Assembly: GCA_947473325.1 (NCBI GenBank)
Contig: CANJEJ010000015.1
Location: 1-32,344, forward strand
Direction: 5' to 3'
Origin: Alphaproteobacteria bacterium
GTDB lineage: Bacteria; Pseudomonadota; Alphaproteobacteria; SHVP01
Length of the DNA stretch: 32,344 bases
Under the pieces are notes generated by a model. That model searched no databases. It saw nothing but the letters and a program-made list of their open reading frames with translations, and was not told the DNA's origin. This document shows, one piece after another, positions 16,172 to 23,279 of the stretch; position 1 is the first letter of the stretch, and each line of letters begins with the position of its first letter. Position numbers and translations under genes: made by a program.

Positions 16172-17727
16172 CGGCGATAGCGGCGGTCATCGGCGGCCTC
16201 ACTGGCTGGCGCCGCCATGCTTGCGCGCTGGTTCTGGGATTGATCGCTGCCGGGGCGTTGCCGCCTGCGGGATTATGGCCATTCCTCTTCGTCGCCTTTC
16301 CGCCTCTGCTCTGGCTGATCGATGGCGCGCCCCGCGCGCGCACTGCTTTTGCCGCCGGCTGGTGGTTCGGATTCGGCTATCTGGTCGCGGGCCTCCACTG
16401 GCTCGCCTACCCGATGCTGATCGAGCCGGACCGCTTTGCCTGGATGATCCCCTTTGCGGTGGGCGGCTTGCCGGCGGCGCTTGCCATTTTCATGGGCCTC
16501 GCCACGCTTGTGACCTGGCTTGCTGTCGCGCCGGGCTGGCGGCGCGTACTGATTCTGGGTATCGCCTGGACCGGCTTTGAATGGCTGCGCGGCACGATCT
16601 TGACGGGCTTCCCGTGGAATCTCATCGGCTATGCCTGGTCGGAGAATCTTGCGGTCATGCAACTTGCTGCGGCGGTTGGTGTCTATGGCCTCAGCCTGAT
16701 CACCGTGTGGGTCGCGACCATGCCTGCGACGTTGGCAGCGCAATCGGCGCCGCGGCGCGTGACGCGCTGGCTGCCGACCGGACTCGCGCTCACGTTTTTC
16801 GCGGCCGCCTGGATCGGTGGTGCGTGGCGTCTCGATGCGAACCCGACCGCGTTGCTCAACGATGTTCGCCTGCGGCTGGTGCAAGCGAACGTCGCTCAGA
16901 AGCTGAAGTGGGAGCCGGGCCAGCGCGAAGCCAACCTGCTGCGTCATGTCGTGCTCAGCCGGAAGGAAGGAGAGGCGCCAAATCTCATTGTCTGGCCCGA
17001 GACGGCATCGACCTTCCAGATCGACAGCGGCAACGCCGCCGCGCGCGTCGTTGCTGAAGCTGTGCCGCCGGGCGCGCTGGTCGTGACCGGTGCGCCGCGC
17101 GGCAACGGCTTGCCAGGTGCCGCCTATCGCGCCTTCAACAGCATGCAGGCGGTGACGGGCGATGGCGCCGTCGCCGCGACCTACGACAAGCACCATCTGG
17201 TCCCATTTGGTGAATACCTGCCGCTGCGTCCCGTGCTGCGCCGTCTTGGCATGGAGCAACTCGCCCAGGGTGGGATCGACTTTTCCGCCGGCGAAGGACC
17301 GCAGACCATTGCGCTGCCGGGCGCGCCGCCGTTCAGTCCGCTGATCTGCTACGAGGCGATCTTTCCCGCCGGCGTGGTCGATCTGGACCAACGCCCCGCC
17401 TGGCTGCTCAGCCTGACCAACGATGCATGGTTCGGCCCTGGCGCGGGTCCGTGGCAGCATTTCCAGATGGCGCGCATGCGCGCCGTCGAGCAGGGGCTGC
17501 CGATGGTCCGGGCGGCCAACACGGGCATTTCCGGCGTGATCGACCCGGTCGGCCGAATTCTCTCGCATCTTGAGATCAACACCGAAGGCGTACTCGACGC
17601 CGTCCTGCCGTTGGCGTTGGAGCGCCTGCCGCCCTATGCCCGCTTTGGCGACCTGATCGTTTTCACCTTCGGACTGGTGGGCATCCTGATGGTCTGGTTG
17701 AGTGGTTGGCGGCGTATTTCTACCTGA
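16168..17727 (+). CDS. lnt: Apolipoprotein N-acyltransferase
   Basis: Lnt adds the third acyl chain to the N-terminal cysteine of outer-membrane lipoproteins at the periplasmic face of the inner membrane. The 519-aa product has N-terminal hydrophobic helices (to about residue 215), a nitrilase-like domain, and a C-terminal helix (about 490-515). The catalytic triad is intact: Glu278 in WPETAS, Lys341 in YDKHHLVPFGEYLP, and Cys394 in PLICYEAIFP. SLTNDAWFGPGAGPWQHFQMARMRAVE is the conserved substrate arm. The start is in the ATGA overlap with corC. Confidence 0.96.
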   Translation: MTAIAAVIGGLTGWRRHACALVLGLIAAGALPPAGLWPFLFVAFPPLLWLIDGAPRARTAFAAGWWFGFGYLVAGLHWLAYPMLIEPDRFAWMIPFAVGGLPAALAIFMGLATLVTWLAVAPGWRRVLILGIAWTGFEWLRGTILTGFPWNLIGYAWSENLAVMQLAAAVGVYGLSLITVWVATMPATLAAQSAPRRVTRWLPTGLALTFFAAAWIGGAWRLDANPTALLNDVRLRLVQANVAQKLKWEPGQREANLLRHVVLSRKEGEAPNLIVWPETASTFQIDSGNAAARVVAEAVPPGALVVTGAPRGNGLPGAAYRAFNSMQAVTGDGAVAATYDKHHLVPFGEYLPLRPVLRRLGMEQLAQGGIDFSAGEGPQTIALPGAPPFSPLICYEAIFPAGVVDLDQRPAWLLSLTNDAWFGPGAGPWQHFQMARMRAVEQGLPMVRAANTGISGVIDPVGRILSHLEINTEGVLDAVLPLALERLPPYARFGDLIVFTFGLVGILMVWLSGWRRIST

Positions 17728-17759
17728 CTGTGCAAATTCGCATATCGTTTCCGGTTTTG

Positions 17760-17789
17760 TTGACCAACCGAAACGAGGTAACTAACAAT
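17760..17789 (+). promoter_or_regulatory. Probable promoter of the XRE regulator gene
   Basis: TTGACC (17760-17765) and AACAAT (17784-17789) are 18 bases apart, in a locally AT-rich gap after lnt. The -35 overlaps a small dyad GTTG-AC-CAAC (17758-17767) that could be an operator, possibly for autoregulation. The 138-bp space between lnt and this gene otherwise holds nothing recognised. Confidence 0.45.
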
Positions 17790-17865
17790 CTAAAAGCTCA
17801 TCGGCGGCCGGGATCGGCAACTGGTGGGTGTGTCGGCGGTTCCAAACTGGGGGGTGGGAGCTGTC

Positions 17866-18348
17866 ATGATCTCTTTCGACGCGGACACCGTGGCCCCCAA
17901 AACATCCTCCGGAAAAAGCCGGCGCGACCCGATCGACAGCCATGTAGGCAGTCGTGTTCGTCTCCGCCGCACGCTGCTGGGCATGAGCCAGGAAAAACTT
18001 GGCCAGGCCGTCGGCATTACCTTCCAGCAAATCCAGAAATACGAGCGTGGCCTGAACCGGATCGGCTCAAGTCGCCTTTACCAGTTCGCCCAGGTCCTGG
18101 GCGTCCCGGTCGCCTATTTCTTCGAGAATTTGCCGGCCGACGGGGTCGTGGCCCCTGACCGGGCTGGCGGTCTGGCAGAGCCTGGCAGCGCGCCGCCGCC
18201 GATGGAGGACGACAATTTCTCGCGCCGGGAAACCCTGGAACTGGTGCGCGCTTATTACCGCATTGGCGACCGCAACACACGACGGCGCATCTATGAACTG
18301 ATCAAGGCAGTGGCCGGGGAACCGGTCAGCGACACGGAATCATCCTGA
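17866..18348 (+). CDS. XRE-family helix-turn-helix regulator
   Basis: This 160-aa protein has an XRE/Cro-type HTH (about residues 25-85): VGSRVRLRRTLLGMSQEKLGQAVGITFQQIQKYERGLNRIGSSRLYQFAQVLGVPVAYFFENL. The form with FQQIQKYERGLNRI is widely conserved in alphaproteobacteria between lnt and metK. The rest is a flexible linker and a C-terminal helical part (RRETLELVRAYYRIGDRNTRRRIYELIKAV). Its targets are unknown. The frame is open to an ATG at 17824, but the ATG at 17866 has GGGAG five bases upstream and is preferred. Confidence 0.9.
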   Translation: MISFDADTVAPKTSSGKSRRDPIDSHVGSRVRLRRTLLGMSQEKLGQAVGITFQQIQKYERGLNRIGSSRLYQFAQVLGVPVAYFFENLPADGVVAPDRAGGLAEPGSAPPPMEDDNFSRRETLELVRAYYRIGDRNTRRRIYELIKAVAGEPVSDTESS

Positions 18349-18364
18349 GGCGGCCCCGCTGCCC

Positions 18365-18393
18365 TTGACCCCGGCGATAAACTTTTCAATAAA
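18365..18393 (+). promoter_or_regulatory. Probable metK promoter
   Basis: TTGACC (18365-18370) and AATAAA (18388-18393) are separated by 17 bases, in a short AT-rich patch 16 bp after the XRE gene stop. This would give a leader of about 120 nt before the metK ATG, long enough for leader-RNA control. Confidence 0.5.
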
Positions 18394-18475
18394 TCACGCG
18401 CCCGCCGGCCAGCCTCAGGCTTGATGCGCCGTTGCGCCCGGGGGTGTCGACCTGTGGCGTCATTCGGCCCGGTGC

Positions 18476-18512
18476 GACCGCCCAACAGCTTCCCGGTCCG
18501 AAGAGCGAGGAA
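18476..18512 (+). promoter_or_regulatory. Candidate SAM/SAH-riboswitch-like element in the metK leader
   Basis: Stem GACCG (18476-18480) with CGGTC (18494-18498) encloses a 13-nt loop holding CAACAGCTTCC. The string CAACAGCTTCCCGG (18483-18496) resembles the SAM/SAH riboswitch core as I recall it (CAACGGCUUCCUGG), 12 of 14 positions. Downstream, GAGC (18503-18506) can pair with GCTT of the loop, and GGAA (18509-18512, part of the metK ribosome site GAGGAA) can pair with TTCC, both as pseudoknots. Binding would hide the ribosome site. The hairpin register differs from known examples, so this is a candidate only. Confidence 0.35.
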
Positions 18513-18519
18513 TTACGGC

Positions 18520-19686
18520 ATGTCACGCGCCAGTTATCTGTTCACGAGCGAGTCGGTCTCCGAAGGTCACCCCGACAAGGTGTGCGACCAGATCTCGGAC
18601 GCGGTCGTGGACGCCTATCTCGCGGAAGAGCCGGAAGCGCGCTGCGGCGTCGAGACGCTGACGACCACCAACCAGATCGTCGTGGCCGGCGAGGTTCGCG
18701 GCCCCGCGAAGGTGCTGAAAAGCATCGAGGGTCTGGCCCGCGACGTGGTCAAGAAGATCGGCTACGAGCAGGCGGGCTTCCACTGGAAGAACGCCAAGGT
18801 GGATGTCTATGTCCACAGCCAGTCGGCCGACATCGCGAAGGGCGTCGACGCAGCGGGCAACAAGGACGAAGGCGCGGGAGACCAGGGCCTGATGTTCGGC
18901 TATGCCTGCCGCGAAACCGACGTGCTGATGCCGGCGCCGCTGATTTATTCGCACCGCATCCTCAAGTTGATGGCAGATGACCGCCATAGCGGCAAGATCA
19001 AGCAGTTCGGTCCTGACGCGAAAAGCCAGGTCACGCTGCGCTATGAAAACGGCAAGCCGGTTGCTGCGACCTCGGTCGTCGTGTCCACGCAGCATGCCGA
19101 AGGCGTCAGCCAGGAAGACGTGCGCGAACTGGTGCGCCCCTACGTTCTTTCGGTGCTGCCGAAGGGCTGGATGTGCCCGGAAGACAACTTCTACGTGAAC
19201 CCGACTGGCAACTTCGTCATTGGCGGACCCGATGGTGATGCCGGCCTGACGGGCCGCAAGATCATTGTCGACACCTATGGCGGTGCCGCGCCGCATGGTG
19301 GCGGTGCCTTCTCGGGCAAGGACCCGACGAAGGTCGATCGTTCGGCGGCCTATGCTGCGCGCTATCTCGCGAAGAACGTGGTCGGCGCCGGCCTTGCCGA
19401 TCGCTGCACCATCCAGCTCGCCTATGCCATCGGCGTGTCCAAGCCGCTGTCGCTCTATGTCGACACGCATGGCACGGGCAAGGTTGATGAGGCGAAGCTC
19501 GAGAAGGTGCTGGAGCAGGTGATGAACCTGACGCCGCGTGGTATTCGCACGCATCTCAAGCTCAACCGTCCGATATATTTGCGCACCGCGGCCTATGGCC
19601 ATTTCGGCCGTGAGCCGGATGCCGAAGGCGGGTTCAGCTGGGAGAAGCTCGATCTCGTCGACGAACTCAAGTCGGCGCTCCGCTAA
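18520..19686 (+). CDS. metK: S-adenosylmethionine synthetase
   Basis: MetK makes S-adenosylmethionine from methionine and ATP. The 388-aa product has the N-terminal [24 protein letters not shown] (ATP- and metal-binding His and Asp), [12 protein letters not shown] (the conserved hexapeptide region), and [27 protein letters not shown], the P-loop-like signature. The frame runs back to 18421, but the family begins at the ATG at 18520, with GAGGAA upstream. A promoter and a structured leader precede it. SAM-dependent trmB follows, and MiaB upstream also uses SAM. Confidence 0.97.
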   Translation: MSRASYLFTSESVSEGHPDKVCDQISDAVVDAYLAEEPEARCGVETLTTTNQIVVAGEVRGPAKVLKSIEGLARDVVKKIGYEQAGFHWKNAKVDVYVHSQSADIAKGVDAAGNKDEGAGDQGLMFGYACRETDVLMPAPLIYSHRILKLMADDRHSGKIKQFGPDAKSQVTLRYENGKPVAATSVVVSTQHAEGVSQEDVRELVRPYVLSVLPKGWMCPEDNFYVNPTGNFVIGGPDGDAGLTGRKIIVDTYGGAAPHGGGAFSGKDPTKVDRSAAYAARYLAKNVVGAGLADRCTIQLAYAIGVSKPLSLYVDTHGTGKVDEAKLEKVLEQVMNLTPRGIRTHLKLNRPIYLRTAAYGHFGREPDAEGGFSWEKLDLVDELKSALR

Positions 19687-20413
19687 GGACCGTGCGACGT
19701 TCGCGGCTTCGGCCGCGGGCGTTCGCAGTTTTTACGGCCGCCGTCAGGGTCATCGGCTGCGGCCTGCCCAGCAGGCCTTGCTGGACGAATGGCTGCCGCG
19801 CCTCGGCATCGATATTGCCGAGGCCGCGACGGCCTCGTGCGATCCCCGGACCTTGTTCGCACCGCCGCTCCCGACGGTCTGGCTGGAGGTCGGCTATGGC
19901 GGTGGCGAGCATCTGGCGGCCCAGGCGCTTGCGCACCCCACCACCGGCCTGATCGGCTGCGAACCCTATGTGAATGGCGTGGCCAGCCTGCTGCGTCAGG
20001 TGGCCGAAGGCGGCCAGCGCAACATCCGCATCTTCGGCGACGATGCACGGCTTCTTATCGACACGCTGGCCGATGCCAGTGTCGATCGCGTCTTCCTGCT
20101 GTTTCCCGATCCCTGGCCGAAGGTCCGGCACCACAAGCGCCGCTTCATCCAGCCCGGCAACCTTGACGCGCTGGCCCGGGTTCTGGCGGACGGCGCAGAG
20201 TTTCTCTTTGCCACGGACCATATGGGGTATGCCCGCTGGGCTTTGGCCCATCTGACGGTACATCCCGCCTTCAAGTGGCAGGTTGAGGTGCCAGCCGACT
20301 GGCGTGAACCCCCTGTCGGGTGGCAGCCGACACGCTATGAGGCGAAGTCGATAGCACAGGGCCTGCCCCGAGCTTATCTGCGCTTCCGTCGCCTCCCGCG
20401 GGGCGCGGTATAG
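19619..20413 (+). CDS. trmB: tRNA (guanine-N7-)-methyltransferase
   Basis: TrmB methylates G46 of tRNAs using SAM. Conserved parts are [25 protein letters not shown] at the start of the fold, [18 protein letters not shown] (SAM-binding motif I), [28 protein letters not shown] (the TrmB DPWPK signature), and [10 protein letters not shown]. The start is a problem: after the metK stop there is no in-frame ATG, GTG or TTG before the conserved block. The nearest upstream ATG is 19619, 68 bp inside metK, giving a 264-aa protein with an unusually long N terminus; ATGs at 19595 and 19538 are further back. A non-standard start after 19686 is the alternative. Confidence 0.88.
   Translation: MPKAGSAGRSSISSTNSSRRSAKDRATFAASAAGVRSFYGRRQGHRLRPAQQALLDEWLPRLGIDIAEAATASCDPRTLFAPPLPTVWLEVGYGGGEHLAAQALAHPTTGLIGCEPYVNGVASLLRQVAEGGQRNIRIFGDDARLLIDTLADASVDRVFLLFPDPWPKVRHHKRRFIQPGNLDALARVLADGAEFLFATDHMGYARWALAHLTVHPAFKWQVEVPADWREPPVGWQPTRYEAKSIAQGLPRAYLRFRRLPRGAV
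19702..19717 (+). other. UUCG-tetraloop hairpin at the metK-trmB junction
   Basis: CGCGGC (19702-19707), TTCG loop, GCCGCG (19712-19717): a 6-bp stem closed by C(UUCG)G, one of the most stable RNA tetraloops. It begins 16 bases after the metK stop. A T5 run follows at 19729-19733, too far for a textbook terminator. It may limit readthrough or mark an mRNA end after metK. Confidence 0.5.
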
Positions 20414-20422
20414 GGCCGGGTC

Positions 20423-20451
20423 TTGAAAAAGCCCGGAAAACCGCTTATTCT
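20423..20451 (+). promoter_or_regulatory. Probable rimP-nusA-infB operon promoter
   Basis: TTGAAA (20423-20428) and TATTCT (20446-20451) are separated by 17 bases, immediately after trmB. This would start a transcript with a leader of roughly 90 nt ahead of rimP. Confidence 0.5.
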
Positions 20452-20483
20452 CTGGTCATCCAATAAATAGAAGCGTTTGGGTC

Positions 20484-20499
20484 CTTCCGGAAACGGAAG
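20484..20499 (+). other. GAAA-tetraloop hairpin in the rimP leader
   Basis: CTTCCG (20484-20489), GAAA loop (20490-20493), CGGAAG (20494-20499): a 6-bp perfect stem with a GNRA tetraloop, followed by the GC-rich stretch GGGCGGCCC and a TTTT (20515-20518). The position fits a leader control element for the nusA operon; nusA is autoregulated through its leader in E. coli. No tRNA gene is present, unlike the E. coli operon. Confidence 0.45.
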
Positions 20500-20545
20500 C
20501 GGGCGGCCCTCGGCTTTTGCGTGATGCAAGGTTCTCGGTTGTTGA

Positions 20546-21091
20546 ATGGTTCAGGTCTCTAGCATCGAACAGTTGATCGAGCCGACGGTGGAATCCATGG
20601 GATTCGGCCTTGTTCGCGTGCGCTTGCTCGCCGGCGGCAACACCCAGACCTTGCAGATCATGATCGAACGTCTGGGCTCGGCCGAGCGCAACGAACTCGG
20701 CGATGGCGGCATCACCGCTGACGATTGTGCAGAAGTCTCGCGCGCCGTGTCGGCCATCCTCGACGTCGACGATCCGATCGCCGGTGCCTATGTGCTGGAG
20801 GTGAGCTCGCCGGGCATCGACCGGCCTCTCACCCGCCTCAACGACTTCAGCCGCTTCGCGGGCCATGAATTGCGTCTTGAGATGCGGGCGCCGATCGACG
20901 GTCGCAAGCGCTTCAAGGGCGCGCTCCGCGGCACCGAAGGCGATCGCGTGCTGCTTACGCTCGACACGGGCGAGGTCGCGATCCCCTACGATAACATTTC
21001 CACTGCCAAACTTGTCCTGACGGACGCCTTGCTCGAGCAGGCCGCGCTTGCCGCGGAACGCCAGCAGGCCGCCAACAACGAACGGATGTGA
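20546..21091 (+). CDS. rimP: Ribosome maturation factor RimP
   Basis: RimP assists maturation of the 30S subunit. The 181-aa protein has the N-terminal domain with LIEPTVESMGFGLVRVRLLAGGNTQTLQIMIER, the conserved DDCAEVSRAVSAILDVDDPIAGAYVLEVSSPGIDRPLT, and a C-terminal SH3-like domain (about 95-165, RFKGALRGTEGDRVLLTLDTGEVAIPYDNISTAKLV). ATG at 20546 is the only good start near the conserved beginning. Its stop overlaps a GTG at 21088 (GTGA), and nusA follows. Confidence 0.96.
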   Translation: MVQVSSIEQLIEPTVESMGFGLVRVRLLAGGNTQTLQIMIERLGSAERNELGDGGITADDCAEVSRAVSAILDVDDPIAGAYVLEVSSPGIDRPLTRLNDFSRFAGHELRLEMRAPIDGRKRFKGALRGTEGDRVLLTLDTGEVAIPYDNISTAKLVLTDALLEQAALAAERQQAANNERM

Positions 21092-21096
21092 AGACC

Positions 21097-22632
21097 ATGG
21101 AACCGAGAATGGGCGTCAGCCAGAACCGCATCGAACTGCTGCAGATTGCCGATGCGGTGGCGCGGGAAAAGGTGATCGAACGCGACACCGTCCTGATCGC
21201 CATGGAAGAAGCCATTCAGAAGGCCGCCCGCTCAAAATACGGCGCCGAGAACCTAATTCGCGCCGAAATCGATCGCTCGACCGGCGAGATCCGCCTGTTC
21301 CGCTGCCTTGAGGTGAAGGAAGGCATCGAGAACGAGGCGACCGAGATCAGCCTGCCCGACGCGCAGCGCCGCAACCCCGAAGCACAGCTTGGCGACATCA
21401 TCGCCGAACCTCTGCCGCCGATCGACTTCGGTCGCATCGCCGCACAGACGGCAAAGCAGGTCATCGTGCAGAAGGTGCGCGAGGCCGAGCGTGAACGTCA
21501 GTATGGCGAGTACAAGGACCGCATCGGCGAAATCGTCAACGGCATCGTCAAGCGCGTCGAATACGGAAACGTGACAGTCGACCTCGGCCGTGCCGAGGCG
21601 GTGATCCGCCGGGACGAACTACTGCCGCGCGAAACCTTCCGCCAGGGTGACCGCGTGCGTGCCTATATCTACGACGTGCGCCGTGAGCCGCGCGGCCCGC
21701 AGATTTTCCTGTCGCGCACGCATCCGCGCTACATGGCGAAGCTCTTTGCCCAGGAAGTGCCAGAGGTTTACGACGGTATCATCGAGATCAAGTCGGTGGC
21801 CCGTGATCCGGGCAGTCGCGCCAAGATCGCGGTTATGTCTAACGACTCGGGCATTGACCCCGTCGGCGCCTGCGTCGGCATGCGCGGCAGCCGTGTGCAG
21901 GCCGTGGTGAACGAACTTCAGGGCGAAAAGATTGACATCATCCAATGGTCGCCGGACGAGGCCACATTCATCGTGAACGCCCTGGCGCCGGCGGAAGTGA
22001 CCAAGGTGGTGCTCGACGAAGACAGCCATCGCGTTGAAGTGGTGGTTCCCGACGACCAGCTCTCGCTGGCGATCGGCCGCCGCGGCCAGAACGTCCGCCT
22101 TGCCTCGCAGCTCACAACCTGGGACATCGACGTCCTGACGGAGGCCGAGGAATCGGAACGCCGCCAGGAAGAGTTCCGCCAGCGCAGCAAGATGTTCATG
22201 GACACGCTGGACGTGGATGAGACCATCGCCCAGCTGCTGGTGACCGAGGGCTTCTCCAAGGTCGAGGAAATCGCCGACGCCGAAATTCGCGAGCTCGCAA
22301 ATATCGAAGGCTTCGACGAGGATGTCGGCAGCGAACTGCAGGCCCGCGCCCAGACCTATATCGAAAAGCGCAACGCCGAACTGAACGACGAGCGTTTGTC
22401 GCTTGGTGTCACCGACGAGGTGGCCGCGGTCGATGGCATGACACCGCAAATGCTGGTTACGCTTGGCAAGAACGGCGTTAAGACGCTCGACGATCTGGGC
22501 GACCTCGCTGGCGACGAACTGATCGAGATGCTGCCCGAAGCCGGCCTGTCGGCGGACGAGGCGAACACGATCATCATGGCTGCGCGCGCCCACTGGTTCG
22601 AGGACGCCCCGGCTGAAGGAGCTTCGGCCTGA
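21097..22632 (+). CDS. nusA: Transcription termination/antitermination factor NusA
   Basis: NusA binds RNA polymerase and nascent RNA and modulates pausing, termination and antitermination. Domains in order: N-terminal polymerase-binding domain (about 1-130), S1 (about 135-200, [23 protein letters not shown]), two KH domains (about 205-345, including [27 protein letters not shown] and [19 protein letters not shown]), and two C-terminal helix-hairpin-helix acidic repeats (about 365-505). I chose the ATG at 21097 (511 aa). A GTG at 21088 overlapping the rimP stop (514 aa) and an ATG at 21109 are alternatives. Its stop overlaps the next gene's proposed CTG start. Confidence 0.96.
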   Translation: MEPRMGVSQNRIELLQIADAVAREKVIERDTVLIAMEEAIQKAARSKYGAENLIRAEIDRSTGEIRLFRCLEVKEGIENEATEISLPDAQRRNPEAQLGDIIAEPLPPIDFGRIAAQTAKQVIVQKVREAERERQYGEYKDRIGEIVNGIVKRVEYGNVTVDLGRAEAVIRRDELLPRETFRQGDRVRAYIYDVRREPRGPQIFLSRTHPRYMAKLFAQEVPEVYDGIIEIKSVARDPGSRAKIAVMSNDSGIDPVGACVGMRGSRVQAVVNELQGEKIDIIQWSPDEATFIVNALAPAEVTKVVLDEDSHRVEVVVPDDQLSLAIGRRGQNVRLASQLTTWDIDVLTEAEESERRQEEFRQRSKMFMDTLDVDETIAQLLVTEGFSKVEEIADAEIRELANIEGFDEDVGSELQARAQTYIEKRNAELNDERLSLGVTDEVAAVDGMTPQMLVTLGKNGVKTLDDLGDLAGDELIEMLPEAGLSADEANTIIMAARAHWFEDAPAEGASA

Positions 22633-23279
22633 CGGAAGCGGCAGACAGCGAAAGCGGGCCGGAACGGCGCTGCATTGTTTCGGGTCTCGTTGCCGACCGG
22701 AGCGGCATGGTCCGTTTCGTTGTCGGGCCGGACGGTGCCGTGGTTCCTGACGTGGACGGCAACCTGCCGGGTCGCGGTCTCTGGGTAACGGCGACGCGGG
22801 ACAGCGTCGCCGCTGCCGTCGCGGGGCGGAAGTTTGCCCGGGCCGCGAAACGTGACGTTCGCGCTGCGCCGGAACTGGGTAGCGAAGTAGCGGCGCAACT
22901 GCTGCGTCGCTGCCAGAATATTCTCGGGCTTGCGCGCCGCGCGGGTCAGGCCATCACCGGGTTCGACCAGGTGCGGGAAGTATTGGAGAACGGGCGTGCC
23001 GTCGTGTTGCTGGCGGCGTCCGATGCAAGTGACGACGGGCGGCGCAAGTTGCGTGCGAAACGCGGGCAGATCCCGCTGATCGACAGCCTGACCGTCGCGG
23101 AATTGAGTTTGGCCTTTGGCCGGGAAAATGTGGTACATGCTGCGCTGCTGGCCGGTGGCTTGGCCAACAGATTCCTGACAGAGGCAACACGTTTTGCGGG
23201 TTTCCGCCCGCAGGAATCCAGCGCATCGATGCCCGATCGCGGGCGCGATGACGCGCAAGCTGGCGAAGTGAATGACTGA
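22629..23279 (+). CDS. YlxR-L7Ae fusion RNA-binding protein
   Basis: The N-terminal part is YlxR (DUF448): [42 protein letters not shown]. The C-terminal part resembles L7Ae/Ylx[45 protein letters not shown]. The predicted role is RNA or ribosome binding, based on fold and on its place between nusA and infB. An in-frame stop lies at 22614-22616, and no ATG, GTG or TTG occurs before ATG 22707, which would cut off the conserved ERRCIVSG motif. CTG at 22629, overlapping the nusA stop as CTGA, has AAGGAG (22616-22621) seven bases upstream. I therefore propose a CTG start, giving 216 aa. The end overlaps infB by 8 bp. Confidence 0.85.
   Translation: MTEAADSESGPERRCIVSGLVADRSGMVRFVVGPDGAVVPDVDGNLPGRGLWVTATRDSVAAAVAGRKFARAAKRDVRAAPELGSEVAAQLLRRCQNILGLARRAGQAITGFDQVREVLENGRAVVLLAASDASDDGRRKLRAKRGQIPLIDSLTVAELSLAFGRENVVHAALLAGGLANRFLTEATRFAGFRPQESSASMPDRGRDDAQAGEVND

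Noticed and set aside
17824-17865. Longer N terminus for the XRE regulator
   Set aside because: The extra 14 residues have no family likeness, and the ATG at 17866 has a proper GGGAG site.
20414-20545. Initiator tRNA gene expected by analogy with the E. coli operon leader
   Set aside because: No cloverleaf-like arrangement or T-loop sequence is visible; only a single tetraloop hairpin is present.
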